Shown: positions 52,733-61,672 of the stretch, piece after piece | Layout: each line of letters opens with the position of its first letter | Position numbering within the stretch: position 1 is the stretch's first letter | Assembly (NCBI GenBank): GCA_024636295.1 | Contig: JAGXHI010000061.1 | Location: forward strand, 1 to 64,000 | Direction of reading: 5' to 3' | Length of the DNA: 64,000 bases | DNA from: Desulfuromonadales bacterium | Lineage (GTDB): Bacteria > Desulfobacterota > Desulfuromonadia > Desulfuromonadales > JAGXHI01 | Made by a program: the position numbers and the translations under genes | Notes under the pieces: model-generated | Seen by the model: only the letters and a program-made list of their open reading frames with translations | Told to the model about the DNA's origin: nothing | Database searches by the model: none

Positions 52733-53410
52733 TTGGCGCCTAGCAATCGTAAATATATCCTGTTGATCGGCTTCTTGTGTTTGCTCGTTATCCTGGCCTT
52801 TTCCAGTTGGGCTCTGGCCTTGACCAACCCGGCATGGCGTTTCTGCGAACTGCACGGTGGCCGGGGAGAGTTGTGCGAGGATGCCGATCGCAACCAGTAT
52901 TCCGCCTGTCTCTTCGCCGATGGTAGCAGCTGTGACGCTTTCGCCTTCCATTCCGGCGCGTGCGCGCCGCAGTCATCGCCCCTGACCTGGCACGGACCCG
53001 GGGAGCCCGTCTTCGACGATTACCCGGTCAAGGTGGACGCCTCGTCGGCCTCGGCGGGTAAACCTGTCATCGACCAGGACTTGGCGGACCTGTTTGCGCT
53101 GTACGAATTCAACGAGGTCATCGAGGAGAGCCTGGCCCGGCCGGCCAATTTCGCCGGGCGCCTGGTCCTGACCTCCTTCGGCCATTGTGGCAACGGCTGC
53201 CGGAACTTCGTGCTGGTCGACAAGCTCACCGGCAAAGTCACCATGCCGGACCTGGTGCTGTTTGACGGTACGGCCCACTTCACGGCGGACAGCCGCCTGC
53301 TCATTCTCGAAGGGGTGCTCGACGAGGGTGGAGTTTCGGACAGGCATTATTTTGGCTGGTTTGATGGAAACCTGTTGTCGATCGATGTTCCTAAAACAAA
53401 ATCACCATGA
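52733..53410 (+). CDS. Secreted DUF333-domain protein, Cys-rich
   Basis: A 225-residue exported protein. It has an N-terminal membrane/signal segment (YILLIGFLCLLVILAFSSWALA) followed by a DUF333 domain (LTNPAWRFCELHGGRGELC..., SACLFADGSSCDAFAFHSGAC) with six cysteines, and a C-terminal region of about 120 residues with FGHCGNGCRNFVLVDKLTGK. DUF333 proteins are called putative hemolysins on weak grounds. The start is TTG 52733. It overlaps the next gene (ATGA), and a DsbC-like isomerase is encoded just downstream. Confidence 0.78.
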   Translation: MAPSNRKYILLIGFLCLLVILAFSSWALALTNPAWRFCELHGGRGELCEDADRNQYSACLFADGSSCDAFAFHSGACAPQSSPLTWHGPGEPVFDDYPVKVDASSASAGKPVIDQDLADLFALYEFNEVIEESLARPANFAGRLVLTSFGHCGNGCRNFVLVDKLTGKVTMPDLVLFDGTAHFTADSRLLILEGVLDEGGVSDRHYFGWFDGNLLSIDVPKTKSP

Positions 53411-53724
53411 CAGGCATTGTATCGCCGCTCATTGTGTTCCTGCTGACGTTGTCACCGCCTTGTGCCGATGCCGAAGACTGCGCCCGTCCGGAGGCGCAGC
53501 AGGCCTTTGCCGAGATGAAGGTGTGGCTGGAGCACCAAACCTGTCCGCTATCGGCTGCCGAAAAGCAGGCCGACCCCGTTTTCAATTTGAATATCAACAG
53601 ATGCATAACCACGAACCTTCGAAAGGAAGACATCCATGAAAACCGGCTTGATTTTGTTTCTGACACTTATACTGACTTTGCCTGCAGGGGGCATGGCTTC
53701 GGCCGCCTCTTCAATGGATCGTGA
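53407..53724 (+). CDS. Small secreted Cys-containing protein
   Basis: A 105-residue frame with a signal peptide (IVSPLIVFLLTLSPPCADA, cleavage before EDCARPE) and several Cys residues. It starts in the stop codon of the DUF333 gene, a sign of coupling. Its 3' end overlaps the DsbC-like gene by 89 bases, which is unusual, so the last 30 codons may not be genuine. No family is recognised. Confidence 0.5.
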   Translation: MTGIVSPLIVFLLTLSPPCADAEDCARPEAQQAFAEMKVWLEHQTCPLSAAEKQADPVFNLNINRCITTNLRKEDIHENRLDFVSDTYTDFACRGHGFGRLFNGS

Positions 53725-54349
53725 GAATGCCGCAAACAGGTTTAAGCGGGATTTTCCTCAGTTTCACTTTAATTCAATCATCGAGTCTCCAGTTGCCGGC
53801 GTCTATACAGTCATCTCGGATGAAAATATTGTCTACTATGCCCCGGAGGGGGGATATTTGTTTTTCGGCGAGATGTGGACCAAGGATGGCAGCAACCTGA
53901 CACAAGCTCTCAAGGACCAGGTCAACGAGAAGAAATTGGCGAAACTTCCTCTTGATAAAGCGATCAAAATCGGCAACGGCCCGAAGAAAGTCATTGAGGT
54001 AACTGACCCGGATTGTCCGTTCTGCCGGAAGGCAAGCCTCTTCTTCGACAACAGGGAAGCGGAAATCACCCGTTATGTATTCCTCTTCCCCATCAAGGCT
54101 CTACACCCAAATGCCGAGGCCAAGTCCAAAATGATCCTGGCCTCGACAGACAAGGTCAAAACTTTCCGTGCGGTCATGGCAGGCGAATACGACAACGTTC
54201 AAGTGCCGGATATCACGGACAACGACGCTCTCTCAGTGCACCAGGAAGTAGGAGAGATGATGGGCGTTACTGGAACACCGACCATCTGGATTGACGGGAC
54301 CAAGGTTAGCGGAGCCAACATTCCTGTTTTCGAGAAATTATTGGAATAA
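53636..54349 (+). CDS. DsbC-like periplasmic disulfide isomerase
   Basis: A 237-residue secreted thioredoxin-fold protein. After the signal peptide (MKTGLILFLTLILTLPAGGM, end near ASAAS) come an N-terminal DsbC-type dimerisation region (FHFNSIIESPVAGVYTVISD) and the catalytic domain with the active site VIEVTDPDCPFCRK (CPFC) and the cis-Pro loop VTGTPTIWIDG. It would shuffle disulfides in the periplasm, plausibly in the Cys-rich proteins encoded before it. AAGGAAG precedes the ATG. Confidence 0.88.
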   Translation: MKTGLILFLTLILTLPAGGMASAASSMDRENAANRFKRDFPQFHFNSIIESPVAGVYTVISDENIVYYAPEGGYLFFGEMWTKDGSNLTQALKDQVNEKKLAKLPLDKAIKIGNGPKKVIEVTDPDCPFCRKASLFFDNREAEITRYVFLFPIKALHPNAEAKSKMILASTDKVKTFRAVMAGEYDNVQVPDITDNDALSVHQEVGEMMGVTGTPTIWIDGTKVSGANIPVFEKLLE

Positions 54350-54386
54350 AAAATTCTGCAAATGAAAAGGGGACAGGCAACTTGGC

Positions 54387-54539
54387 ATGGTTTTTTCCGG
54401 AACTTTCCCAGGTGCCGATGATCACCTGAAGAACTTCTGGATGACATGCACCATCGATGAGGGTCGGAGACTATCTCCAACTTTCGATTTGGTTCCGGAT
54501 ATCGGTCAGCGTGGCGAGCTTAAACTCCCTCGGCTGTAA
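54387..54539 (+). pseudogene. HipA-like kinase, C-terminal fragment
   Basis: A 50-codon frame reading GADDHLKNFWMTCTIDEG and RRLSPTFDLVPDIGQRGE. This matches the C-terminal HipA motif N-x-DDH-x-KNF...WRLSPAYDL. The rest of the kinase is absent; the frame runs out into the tRNA-like fragment at about 54519. AAAAGGGGACAGGCA upstream is a phrase often seen at island junctions. It is a fragment left by an island end or recombination. Confidence 0.75.
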
Positions 54540-54561
54540 GGCTGTACGGGTTCTATTGCCG
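54519..54561 (+). mobile_element. Degenerate tRNA-Leu 3' copy, probable attachment site
   Basis: CTTAAACTCCCTCGGCTGTA and the following bases equal 38 of 43 positions of the 3' half of tRNA-Leu(UAA) at 51945-51987, in the same orientation, from the anticodon loop into the T-arm. The copy lacks the acceptor end. A direct repeat of a tRNA 3' part on the far side of an insert is the usual footprint of site-specific integration. No integrase gene is left inside. Confidence 0.75.
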
Positions 54562-54745
54562 CAATAAAAACAAATAGTTGACTCCGGGCTTCGCATGTGG
54601 CCGGAGCTAATGTTCTTTTCGGGGCAGATTGGCCGCTCCGTCTGTTCTTTGATTTGCTTTTCACTTGCTTTAAATTGGTTTCTTACGAAATTTACTTTCC
54701 ATCCAAGTTATTCCGAGTGTCACCGCTCAATGTAAAGAGGAGAAC

Positions 54746-55225
54746 ATGAACAAACTCCCTCCTGTTATTTATTCGACAGAGATCAAGCCCGAATGGTTGG
54801 ATTACAACAACCATATGAATGTTGCATATTACATCCTGGTTTTCGATCTCGCTCTTGAAGAGTTGCTCCTTTCCCTTGGTTTGGGTGGGGAGAGTGCGAG
54901 AGAAACTGGAATATCCACAATGGCGCTGGAAAGCCATATCACCTACGATCGGGAGGTCGCCCTTGGGCAGGAGGTGGAGGTCCGAATGCAGCTGGTGGAT
55001 CATGACCACAAGCGCATGCATCTATATCTGGAAATGCATGTGAAGGGACCTATCAGCTATCTGGCTTCCACGCTTGAACAGATGAGCATGTGCGTAGACT
55101 TGAATAAACGGAAGTCCACATCCTTCCCGGATAAAGTATCAGAGAGGATTGAAGCCCTGTCGCAACGACAGTCTCACTTAAAACGTCCGGACAGAATTGG
55201 CCGTAAAATTGGAATCCGCAAGTAA
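54746..55225 (+). CDS. Hotdog-fold acyl-CoA thioesterase-like protein
   Basis: A 159-residue hotdog protein of the 4-hydroxybenzoyl-CoA thioesterase type. The core is IKPEWLDYNNHMNVAYYILV (the catalytic-region HMN motif), ALESHITYDREVALGQEVEV and LVDHDHKRMHLYLEMHVKG. It begins after AAAGAGGAG. The substrate is not known. Region 54562-54745 before it holds no gene I can support. Confidence 0.82.
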   Translation: MNKLPPVIYSTEIKPEWLDYNNHMNVAYYILVFDLALEELLLSLGLGGESARETGISTMALESHITYDREVALGQEVEVRMQLVDHDHKRMHLYLEMHVKGPISYLASTLEQMSMCVDLNKRKSTSFPDKVSERIEALSQRQSHLKRPDRIGRKIGIRK

Positions 55226-55307
55226 CTGAAAAAATTCAAAATCTCATCCTGCAGGTGCGCAGGATTGCGCGTGGGCGCTGTTCCGGCCATTGGGGTGATG
55301 ACTGTCT

Positions 55308-56459
55308 TTAAAGCGCCTGTCTGAACATGGCGAGGGCATCCTCATGGGTCACCTGCCGGGAGTTAAACGACAGGATACGCTCCTCTTTCATCGCTTCACC
55401 GGCTATCACCGTCAACTGCTCCTCCGTGATTCCCAGTTGATTAAGCCTGGTTTCCAGATTCAGTTCAGCCGCCATATTTTCCAGTTCCTCAATCAGTCGA
55501 TGCGCCAGAAGTTCATCACTTTTCCCCGAATCCGGCAGAATAATGGCGGCCAGTTCGGCGTATTCCCTCATGGATACGGGGAGGTTGAAGCGCATGACGG
55601 GCGGGAGCATGAGTGAGTTGGCCAGACCATGGGGAATGTGGAAGTGCGCCCCCAGAGTGTGAGCAAAGGCGTGGACCGCCCCTACTGTGGCGTTACCGAA
55701 AGCCTGTCCCGCATACATGGAACCCAGCAGCATATTCGCACGCGCCTGCCGGTTGCTTCCGTCGACCACCGCCGTGCGGATATTTCCTGTAAGAAGCCGC
55801 AGAGCTTCCTTGGCCAGCATATCTGATGTCGGATTCTTCCTGATTTTGCTGGTATACGCTTCGATGGCATGCACCATGGCATCCATCCCGGTCGCCGCGG
55901 TGATGTTCGGCGGCAGTCCCAGCGTCAGATCTGGATCCAAAATCGCTACGTCCGCAAGAAGTTGGGGAGCGACGACCGATTTCTTCTGTAATCCACCGGT
56001 GCTCAGCACCGATGTTGCCGTCACTTCCGATCCGGTGCCTGCCGTGGTGGGTACCTGCACCAATGGCAGGCGCGGCCCTCTGGCCTGCCCGACACCGAAA
56101 ATTTCAGTGAGACTCTGGCTGGAATTGAGCAAAAAAGCCGTCACCTTAGCTACATCCATAGAGCTTCCGCCGCCAAAACCGATAACTCCATCTGCTCTGA
56201 AATCACTGCCCCGGGAAACCGCATCCAGCACAGTCTTTTCAGGAGGATCGGGGAGAACATCCGTAAAAGAACAACAATCCAGTCCAGCTTTTTCCATGCT
56301 GTTCACGGCACGCGTGAGCAGGCCCGCATCGAGTATCCCGGGATCCGTGATGATGAGAGGGCGACTGACACCAAGCCCGCTGACGATTTCACCGAGTCGA
56401 TCGGCGGCGCCAAATTCCGTGATTATGGTTTTCGTGGTCTGAAAGATGAAGTTTTGCAT
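55308..56459 (-). CDS. Iron-containing alcohol dehydrogenase
   Basis: A 383-residue type III alcohol dehydrogenase on the reverse strand. The NAD-binding region is VIGFGGGSSMDVAKVTAFLL, then VPTTAGTGSEVT, and the metal ligands are in GMDAMVHAIEAY and AVHAFAHTLGAHFHIPHGL (three His). The start at 56459 (MQNFIFQTTK) has GAGGAGG just before it. Substrate is unknown. It is divergent from the aldehyde dehydrogenase gene, and the two could oxidise an alcohol to an acid in turn. Confidence 0.9.
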   Translation of the reverse strand: MQNFIFQTTKTIITEFGAADRLGEIVSGLGVSRPLIITDPGILDAGLLTRAVNSMEKAGLDCCSFTDVLPDPPEKTVLDAVSRGSDFRADGVIGFGGGSSMDVAKVTAFLLNSSQSLTEIFGVGQARGPRLPLVQVPTTAGTGSEVTATSVLSTGGLQKKSVVAPQLLADVAILDPDLTLGLPPNITAATGMDAMVHAIEAYTSKIRKNPTSDMLAKEALRLLTGNIRTAVVDGSNRQARANMLLGSMYAGQAFGNATVGAVHAFAHTLGAHFHIPHGLANSLMLPPVMRFNLPVSMREYAELAAIILPDSGKSDELLAHRLIEELENMAAELNLETRLNQLGITEEQLTVIAGEAMKEERILSFNSRQVTHEDALAMFRQAL

Positions 56460-56714
56460 TGGCTTTTCCTCCTCTGTGTTTTTCAGCATGCAGTCTGAAG
56501 CCTCAAGGGCCTTAACCGATCCCTATCGCTTCGGGAGCTTGATTTGCCGGTTCGCCCCAGTGGCAAGTGGCTTTTAAAATCAGAAATAGATAATTGCAAT
56601 TCAACGTGTTAATTTAAAACATTGTATTACGTGGTGGCATCTAATGTAAATTTCAATTTTCTGGAAATGTCGTTCGGGAACGCTTAGCATGCCAATTTAA
56701 AAGGAGAAAAGACT
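56460..56714. promoter_or_regulatory. Divergent intergenic region
   Basis: The 255 bases between the two divergent dehydrogenase genes are A/T rich in the right half (TTAATTTAAAACATTGTATT). Promoters for both genes must lie here, but I cannot name a confident -35/-10 or -24/-12 pair. AAAGGAG precedes the aldehyde dehydrogenase start. Confidence 0.5.
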
Positions 56715-58151
56715 ATGCTGAATTATGATCAATTTTACATCAATGGCCAGTGGGTGGATCCGGCGGACGGGGGAGAGCTGTTCGACGTCATCAATCCCGC
56801 GACCGAAGAGATCTCAGGCACCGTACGTCTTGGGAACGAGTCGGATGTTGATCGAGCCGTCGCTGCTGCCCAAAGCGCCTTTGCCGGGTATTCGCAAACG
56901 TCGCTCCAGATGCGGCTGGACCTGCTCGGTTCAATCATAAATGAATATGAAAAACGCCTGGATGACTTCGCTGAGGCGGTCAGCCTGGAGATGGGCGCTC
57001 CCCTGGAGAAACTGGCAAAAGGGATGCATGCACCGGGCGGTCTGGGCCATTTTCGCACTACGCAGCAAATGGCCGCGGTATACCCTTTTGAAGAACAAAA
57101 GGGCAGTACATTGCTCGTCAAGGAAGCAAGGGGCGTATGTGCGCTGATTACCCCGTGGAACTGGCCGATCAACCAGATTGCCTGCAAACTCGCACCCGCG
57201 CTGGTTACGGGATGTACGGTGGTGTTGAAACCGAGTGAACTGGCGCCCTATTCGGCGATGATTCTTGCGGAGGTTCTCCACGCGGCCGGAGTTCCCGCCG
57301 GCGTCTTCAATATGATCATGGGGGATGGCGCCACGGTCGGCCCGGGTCTTTCATCTCATCCAGGGGTTGATATGGTATCACTGACCGGCTCCACCCGATC
57401 GGGTGTTTCGGTCGCCAGGAACGCTGCCGACAGCATCAAGGTGGTTTCCCTTGAACTCGGCGGCAAGTCGGCCAATATCATCCTCGACGATGCTCCCCTT
57501 TCAGAGGCTGTCACAACCGGTGTCCGTTTGATGATGAACAACTGCGGCCAGAGCTGCAACGCACCTTCGCGAATGCTGGTGCCTGCGGCAAAAATGGAAG
57601 AAGCCGAACAGATCGCCGCCGGAGTTGTCGAAGGCCTTGTCGTAGGCGATCCGCGGAGTCCGGAGACGATGGTCGGCCCACTGGCCAACAGGCGACAGTT
57701 TGAACGCGTCCAGACATTGATCGAAAAAGGAATCAGCCAAGGGGCAAAAGTGGTCATCGGGGGACCAGGGCGTCCGGAAGGGCTGACCCGAGGCTACTTT
57801 GCCAAACCGACGGTCTTCAGCAGTCCCAATAATAGTTTGTGCATTGCCCGTGAAGAGATCTTCGGACCGGTATTAACGATGATTCCCTATTCCAGCGAGG
57901 AAGAAGCAGTCAGCATCGCCAATGACACCGATTACGGCCTTTCGGGTTATGTATACGGCGCCACGATCGATCGCGCCCGTGCTGTCGCCAGGCGGCTGCG
58001 TACGGGGCAGGTGCACCTGAATGGCGCCCCCATCGATCGCTCGGCGCCCTTCGGAGGGTACAAACAGTCCGGACTCGGCCGGGAGTGGGGGACTGCGGGA
58101 ATCGATGAATTCGTGGAGAGCAAGGCTATCCTTGGGAGTCAGTCATCGTAA
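56715..58151 (+). CDS. NAD(P)-dependent aldehyde dehydrogenase
   Basis: A 478-residue member of the aldehyde dehydrogenase superfamily. Features: ALITPWNWPINQIACKLAPA, VVLKPSELAPYSA, FNMIMGDG, LTGSTRSGVSVARNAA, the general base Glu in VSLELGGKSANII, the catalytic Cys in NNCGQSCNAPSRMLV, and EEIFGPVLTMIPY. Length is normal. It resembles broad-range aldehyde dehydrogenases; the true substrate is unknown. The divergent alcohol dehydrogenase may supply it. Confidence 0.92.
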   Translation: MLNYDQFYINGQWVDPADGGELFDVINPATEEISGTVRLGNESDVDRAVAAAQSAFAGYSQTSLQMRLDLLGSIINEYEKRLDDFAEAVSLEMGAPLEKLAKGMHAPGGLGHFRTTQQMAAVYPFEEQKGSTLLVKEARGVCALITPWNWPINQIACKLAPALVTGCTVVLKPSELAPYSAMILAEVLHAAGVPAGVFNMIMGDGATVGPGLSSHPGVDMVSLTGSTRSGVSVARNAADSIKVVSLELGGKSANIILDDAPLSEAVTTGVRLMMNNCGQSCNAPSRMLVPAAKMEEAEQIAAGVVEGLVVGDPRSPETMVGPLANRRQFERVQTLIEKGISQGAKVVIGGPGRPEGLTRGYFAKPTVFSSPNNSLCIAREEIFGPVLTMIPYSSEEEAVSIANDTDYGLSGYVYGATIDRARAVARRLRTGQVHLNGAPIDRSAPFGGYKQSGLGREWGTAGIDEFVESKAILGSQSS

Positions 58152-58182
58152 GTAAGAGAAACTGTCCGGAGGAATCCAGGTT

Positions 58183-58867
58183 TTGATCCTGCAAGGGACA
58201 ATCGTCAACATCGCCGCCGTTGCCGTTGGTTGTCTGGTCGGCAGGTGGACAGGGAGGTATCTCTCCTCCAGGATGCGGCAGACTCTGATGATCGGGCTGG
58301 GGTTGGCGGTCCTGCTCATCGGGCTCCAGCTCGCCCTGCAGAGCCAGCAGATCATGATCGTCATCGGCGGTCTTATTTTGGGTGGATTGATCGGCGAGGC
58401 GTTCAGTATCGAAAAGCGCCTTGAAGCCTTCGGAGAACACCTGCAACAGCGCTATTCCGGCATGGGGAAGATTTCCCAAGGCTTTGTCACGGCGAGTCTG
58501 CTCTACTGCGTCGGCGCCATGGCCATTATGGGCCCTGCTGGATGGCATGGGCGGCAAGCCGACCATCCTTTATGCCAAGGCTGCCCTCGACGGCATCGCC
58601 TCAATCGCCCTGACCTCCACTCTGGGCATCGGCGTGATTTTCTCCGTCATTCCCCTGTTCCTTTATCAGGGGGGCATCACCCTGGCCGCCGGGCTCGTAA
58701 GTTCCGTCCTTACAGAGTCGGTCATCACAGAGATGAATGCGGTCGGTGGCCTGCTCATTGTCGCCATCTCTATCGATCTGCTTGGGATCAAGCGACTTCC
58801 GGTGGGCAATCTGCTTCCTGCCATATTCGTGGTTGTCGGCCTGCTCTGGGCCTTTGGAATGGCCTGA
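58183..58867 (+). pseudogene. DUF554 membrane protein with one-base frameshift
   Basis: DUF554 (YdfK-like) polytopic protein of unknown function, split over two frames. The first part, from TTG 58183, reads MILQGTIVNIAAVAVGCLVG, IGLGLAVLLIGLQLAL and SLLYCVGAMAIMG; at about 58539 the frame is lost (continuing as PAGWHG). The second part continues LLDGMGGKPTILYAKAALDG, VIFSVIPLFLYQGGITL and LLPAIFVVVGLLWAFGM to 58867. Restoring one base in ATGGGCCCTGC (ATGGGCGCCCTGC) gives MGALLDG, the usual reading. Either a deletion or a sequence error. Confidence 0.85.
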
Positions 58868-58920
58868 TCCCTGGACGGTCAGATTGTGGTTGTAAGTGCA
58901 TGTTTTTGTGTCGAAAATAT

Positions 58921-58948
58921 ATTTGACAAGCCTCCGGGTTGCGGTATT
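58921..58948 (+). promoter_or_regulatory. Sigma-70 promoter without an evident gene
   Basis: TTGACA (58921-58926), a 16-base spacer and TATTCT (58943-58948) form a strong promoter-like pair. No open reading frame that I recognise follows. Region 58868-59660 otherwise holds only short fragments (for example FVYPAYDEKMREGRVYHR at about 59385-59455) and no gene I can support. Confidence 0.5.
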
Positions 58949-59660
58949 CTTATAGCAAGCGGTGATGGAAACGCCGATAGGGCAAGTAGAGCGAGAACGG
59001 GCTCGTGTCGTCAAGACAGGAGTGGAAATACCCCGCCGACAAAGCTCGAAGATCCGGAGAGCAACATCAACCAATCCGGAAAGACCCTTCGGCGCTCTCT
59101 GTCACCGTTGATTTTTGGAGAAAGAATTTGACCAAGCATGTCGTGAGATTCCGTAAAGTCTGGAAAATCAACTTCCTTCACCCCCTCGGCATTCCTTGAA
59201 AATCTCCGACGTCAGACCTTGCTTTTCGGCGAGGGTTTCCCGAACATCGATCACAAACCGGACCAGGTGCGGACCTTGAGCGGTTCGGAATATCTTCCGC
59301 AGTAGCGATGCCGGAGCGATGGTGGGGTCTGGGCCGGGATGATTCTGGAGGTAGGGTCTAACCGGATGTCCGAGGGGGCCCGCGTTTCGTCTATCCGGCG
59401 TATGACGAGAAGATGCGGGAGGGGAGGGTGTATCACCGGATTTTCAACCTGCGTTGATTGCGGGGTGGCGATTCGGAAGGAAGGTAAAACGGCCTTTTTT
59501 AAATTGACACTCTCTCCCGTGGCCGGTACTTTGAAGTTTATTTTAATACAGGGGGAAGAATTGATCGCAGTGGGGAATGGGGTTTTTAATGACCGCCGGG
59601 CGCCGTGGAGGGGCAAGGCGGTCTTTGTGTTTGGGGACTGGCTCTTACTAGGGATGTTTT

Positions 59661-61583
59661 GTGAATAAATTGGCAATTTTTTCAAAATTGACTCGTTCCC
59701 GCCTTCTTGCTATGGCCGAATCATTCGGGATCGAGGGAATATCGATCAAGAAAAAAGAGGAAATCATTTCCATCCTCGCCGGCAATCCGTCCATTGATCT
59801 GGAATCGGCTCTGGCCCAACTTAAGCGAGACGAATTGAAATATCTCTGCCGTGCCTTCGATCTGGACGACTCTGGCCGGGAGAAGGATGCGCTGATCATC
59901 CGGCTCACCGGGAAGGCGCCGGATAAGACCACGAAAAAAGTAAGCGAGCCTGTCAGGCGGGGCCGGAAAACAAATGGCAACGGCAATGGCAAGGAACCGC
60001 GGGAGAAGTCGCTGGAGAACTGGATCTGGGACGCGGCCTGTTCCATACGAGGGGCCAAGGATGCCCCGAAGTACAAGGATTTCATCCTGCCGCTGATCTT
60101 CACCAAACGTCTCTGCGACGTCTTCGATGACGAGCTGAACCGCATCGCCGCCGAGATCGGCTCCCGGGCGAAGGCGTTCCAACTGGTCAAGCTCGATTGG
60201 CACAAGGTCACGGACAAGAAGAAGGCGATGGTGCGCTTCTTCCTCCCCTTGCTGCCGGACGATCCCGACGAGTCAGTCTGGTCAGTCATTCGCAAGCGGA
60301 TCAGGAGCGATTCTGCGCAGATCGGCGAGGGGGAGCGCGTCACCAGCCACATGAGGGCGATCGCGAAGGAGAATCCGCTGCTGCAGGGGATCATCGACCG
60401 GATCGATTTCAACGCCACCACCCACGGCCAGCGGGACCTCGACGACGACCGGCTCTCGAACCTGATCGAGGCGATCAGCACCAAACGCCTCGGCCTGAAG
60501 GACGTGGAGCCGGACATCATCGGCAAGAGCTATGAGTACCTGATCCGCAAGTTCGCCGAAGGGGGCGGGCAGAGCGCGGGAGAGTTCTACACCCCGCAGG
60601 AAGTCGGCATGATCATGGCGAAGGTCATGGATGCCGAGCCGGGAATGGAGGTCTACGACCCCTGCTGCGGCTCGGGCGGCCTGCTGATCAAGTGCGAGAT
60701 CGCCATGGAGGAGAAGATGCGCCTCCGCAGCCGGGACAAGTACGCGCCCCTCAGGCTCTACGGACAGGAATACATCGCCGACACCTGGGCCATGGCCAAC
60801 ATGAACATGATCATCCACGACATGGAAGGGGAGATCGAGATCGGCGACACCTTCAAAAATCCCAAGTTCCGCAAGCAAGGGAGACTGCGCACCTTCGACC
60901 GGGTGGTCGCCAATCCCATGTGGAACCAGGACTGGTTCACCGAGGCCGACTACGACCAGGATGAGCTCGACCGCTTCCCGCCCGGCGCCGGATTTCCCGG
61001 AAAATCGTCCGCCGACTGGGGATGGGTGCAGCACATGCACGCCAGCCTCAATGACAAGGGGCGGGCCGCCGTCGTCCTCGACACCGGCGCCGCCTCCCGG
61101 GGTTCGGGCAATGCCGGCACCAACAAGGAGAAGACCGTCCGCCAGTGGTTCGTCGATAACGACCTGGTCGAAAGCGTCCTCTACCTGCCGGAGAATCTCT
61201 TCTACAACACCTCCGCGCCGGGGATCATCCTCTTTCTCAACAAGGCCAAGCCGAAGGAGCGCCAGGGGAAGGTCTTCATGGTCAACGCCAGCCGAGTCTT
61301 CGAGAAGGGGGACCCGAAGAACTTCATTCCGGATGACGGCATCGCACGTATTGCGGACACCCTCATCCAATGGAAGGAAGAGGAGAAACTCAGCCGCATC
61401 GTCGATGACGCCGAGCTGAAGAAGAACGACTACAACATCTCCCCGAGCCGCTACATCCATACCGGAGAAGCTGAGACGTATCGACCTATTGCGGAGATCG
61501 TGGCGGAGCTGGAGGCGATCGAGGCCGAGGCGCGCAAGACGGATGCGGCGTTGAAGGAGATACTGCGGAAAATCGGTTATTGA
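59661..61583 (+). CDS. hsdM: Type I restriction-modification methyltransferase HsdM with SAP-like N-terminus
   Basis: Modification subunit of a type I system, 640 residues. Residues 1-85 hold two SAP-like helix pairs (LTRSRLLAMAESFGIEGISI and LAQLKRDELKYLCRAFDLDD), a DNA-binding module not usual in HsdM, then a basic linker. The HsdM N-terminal domain (LENWIWDAACSIRGAKDAPK) follows, then the N6-adenine methyltransferase core with motif I YDPCCGSGGLL and motif IV NPMW instead of the usual NPPF/Y. TRQWF-like and ENLFYNTSAPGIILFLNK regions close the domain. GTG 59661 is the start. hsdS is downstream with two genes between. Confidence 0.93.
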   Translation: MNKLAIFSKLTRSRLLAMAESFGIEGISIKKKEEIISILAGNPSIDLESALAQLKRDELKYLCRAFDLDDSGREKDALIIRLTGKAPDKTTKKVSEPVRRGRKTNGNGNGKEPREKSLENWIWDAACSIRGAKDAPKYKDFILPLIFTKRLCDVFDDELNRIAAEIGSRAKAFQLVKLDWHKVTDKKKAMVRFFLPLLPDDPDESVWSVIRKRIRSDSAQIGEGERVTSHMRAIAKENPLLQGIIDRIDFNATTHGQRDLDDDRLSNLIEAISTKRLGLKDVEPDIIGKSYEYLIRKFAEGGGQSAGEFYTPQEVGMIMAKVMDAEPGMEVYDPCCGSGGLLIKCEIAMEEKMRLRSRDKYAPLRLYGQEYIADTWAMANMNMIIHDMEGEIEIGDTFKNPKFRKQGRLRTFDRVVANPMWNQDWFTEADYDQDELDRFPPGAGFPGKSSADWGWVQHMHASLNDKGRAAVVLDTGAASRGSGNAGTNKEKTVRQWFVDNDLVESVLYLPENLFYNTSAPGIILFLNKAKPKERQGKVFMVNASRVFEKGDPKNFIPDDGIARIADTLIQWKEEEKLSRIVDDAELKKNDYNISPSRYIHTGEAETYRPIAEIVAELEAIEAEARKTDAALKEILRKIGY

Positions 61584-61655
61584 TCCGCAGATTACGCAGA
61601 TTAGCGCAGATTTTTGAACCCTATGTAATCTGCGAAAATTGTGAAATCTGCAGAT
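61583..61655. repeat. GCAGATTACGCAGATT repeat, left copy
   Basis: CCGCAGATTACGCAGATTAG, CGCAGATTTTTGAACCC, then TCTGCGAAAATTGTGAAATC TGCAG: a unit with its own inverted repeat (CGCAGATT/AATCTGCG). It overlaps the hsdM stop codon and ends just before the GxxExxY gene. A longer direct copy follows the same gene at 62059-62146. Confidence 0.85.
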
Positions 61656-61672
61656 AGGAAATGGAGGGGGTG

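Noticed and set aside
53407..53724. Full-length reading of the small secreted protein as certain
   Set aside because: The 89-base overlap with the DsbC-like gene makes the last 30 codons doubtful, so only a low-confidence entry is kept.
56570..56600. Sigma-54 promoter TGGCAAGTGGCTT before the aldehyde dehydrogenase
   Set aside because: The GC of the -12 element is absent at the required ten-base spacing from GG.
59339..59668. 109-residue frame before hsdM
   Set aside because: No family, basic random-looking composition, and a second frame in the same place reads as plausibly; not supported as a gene.
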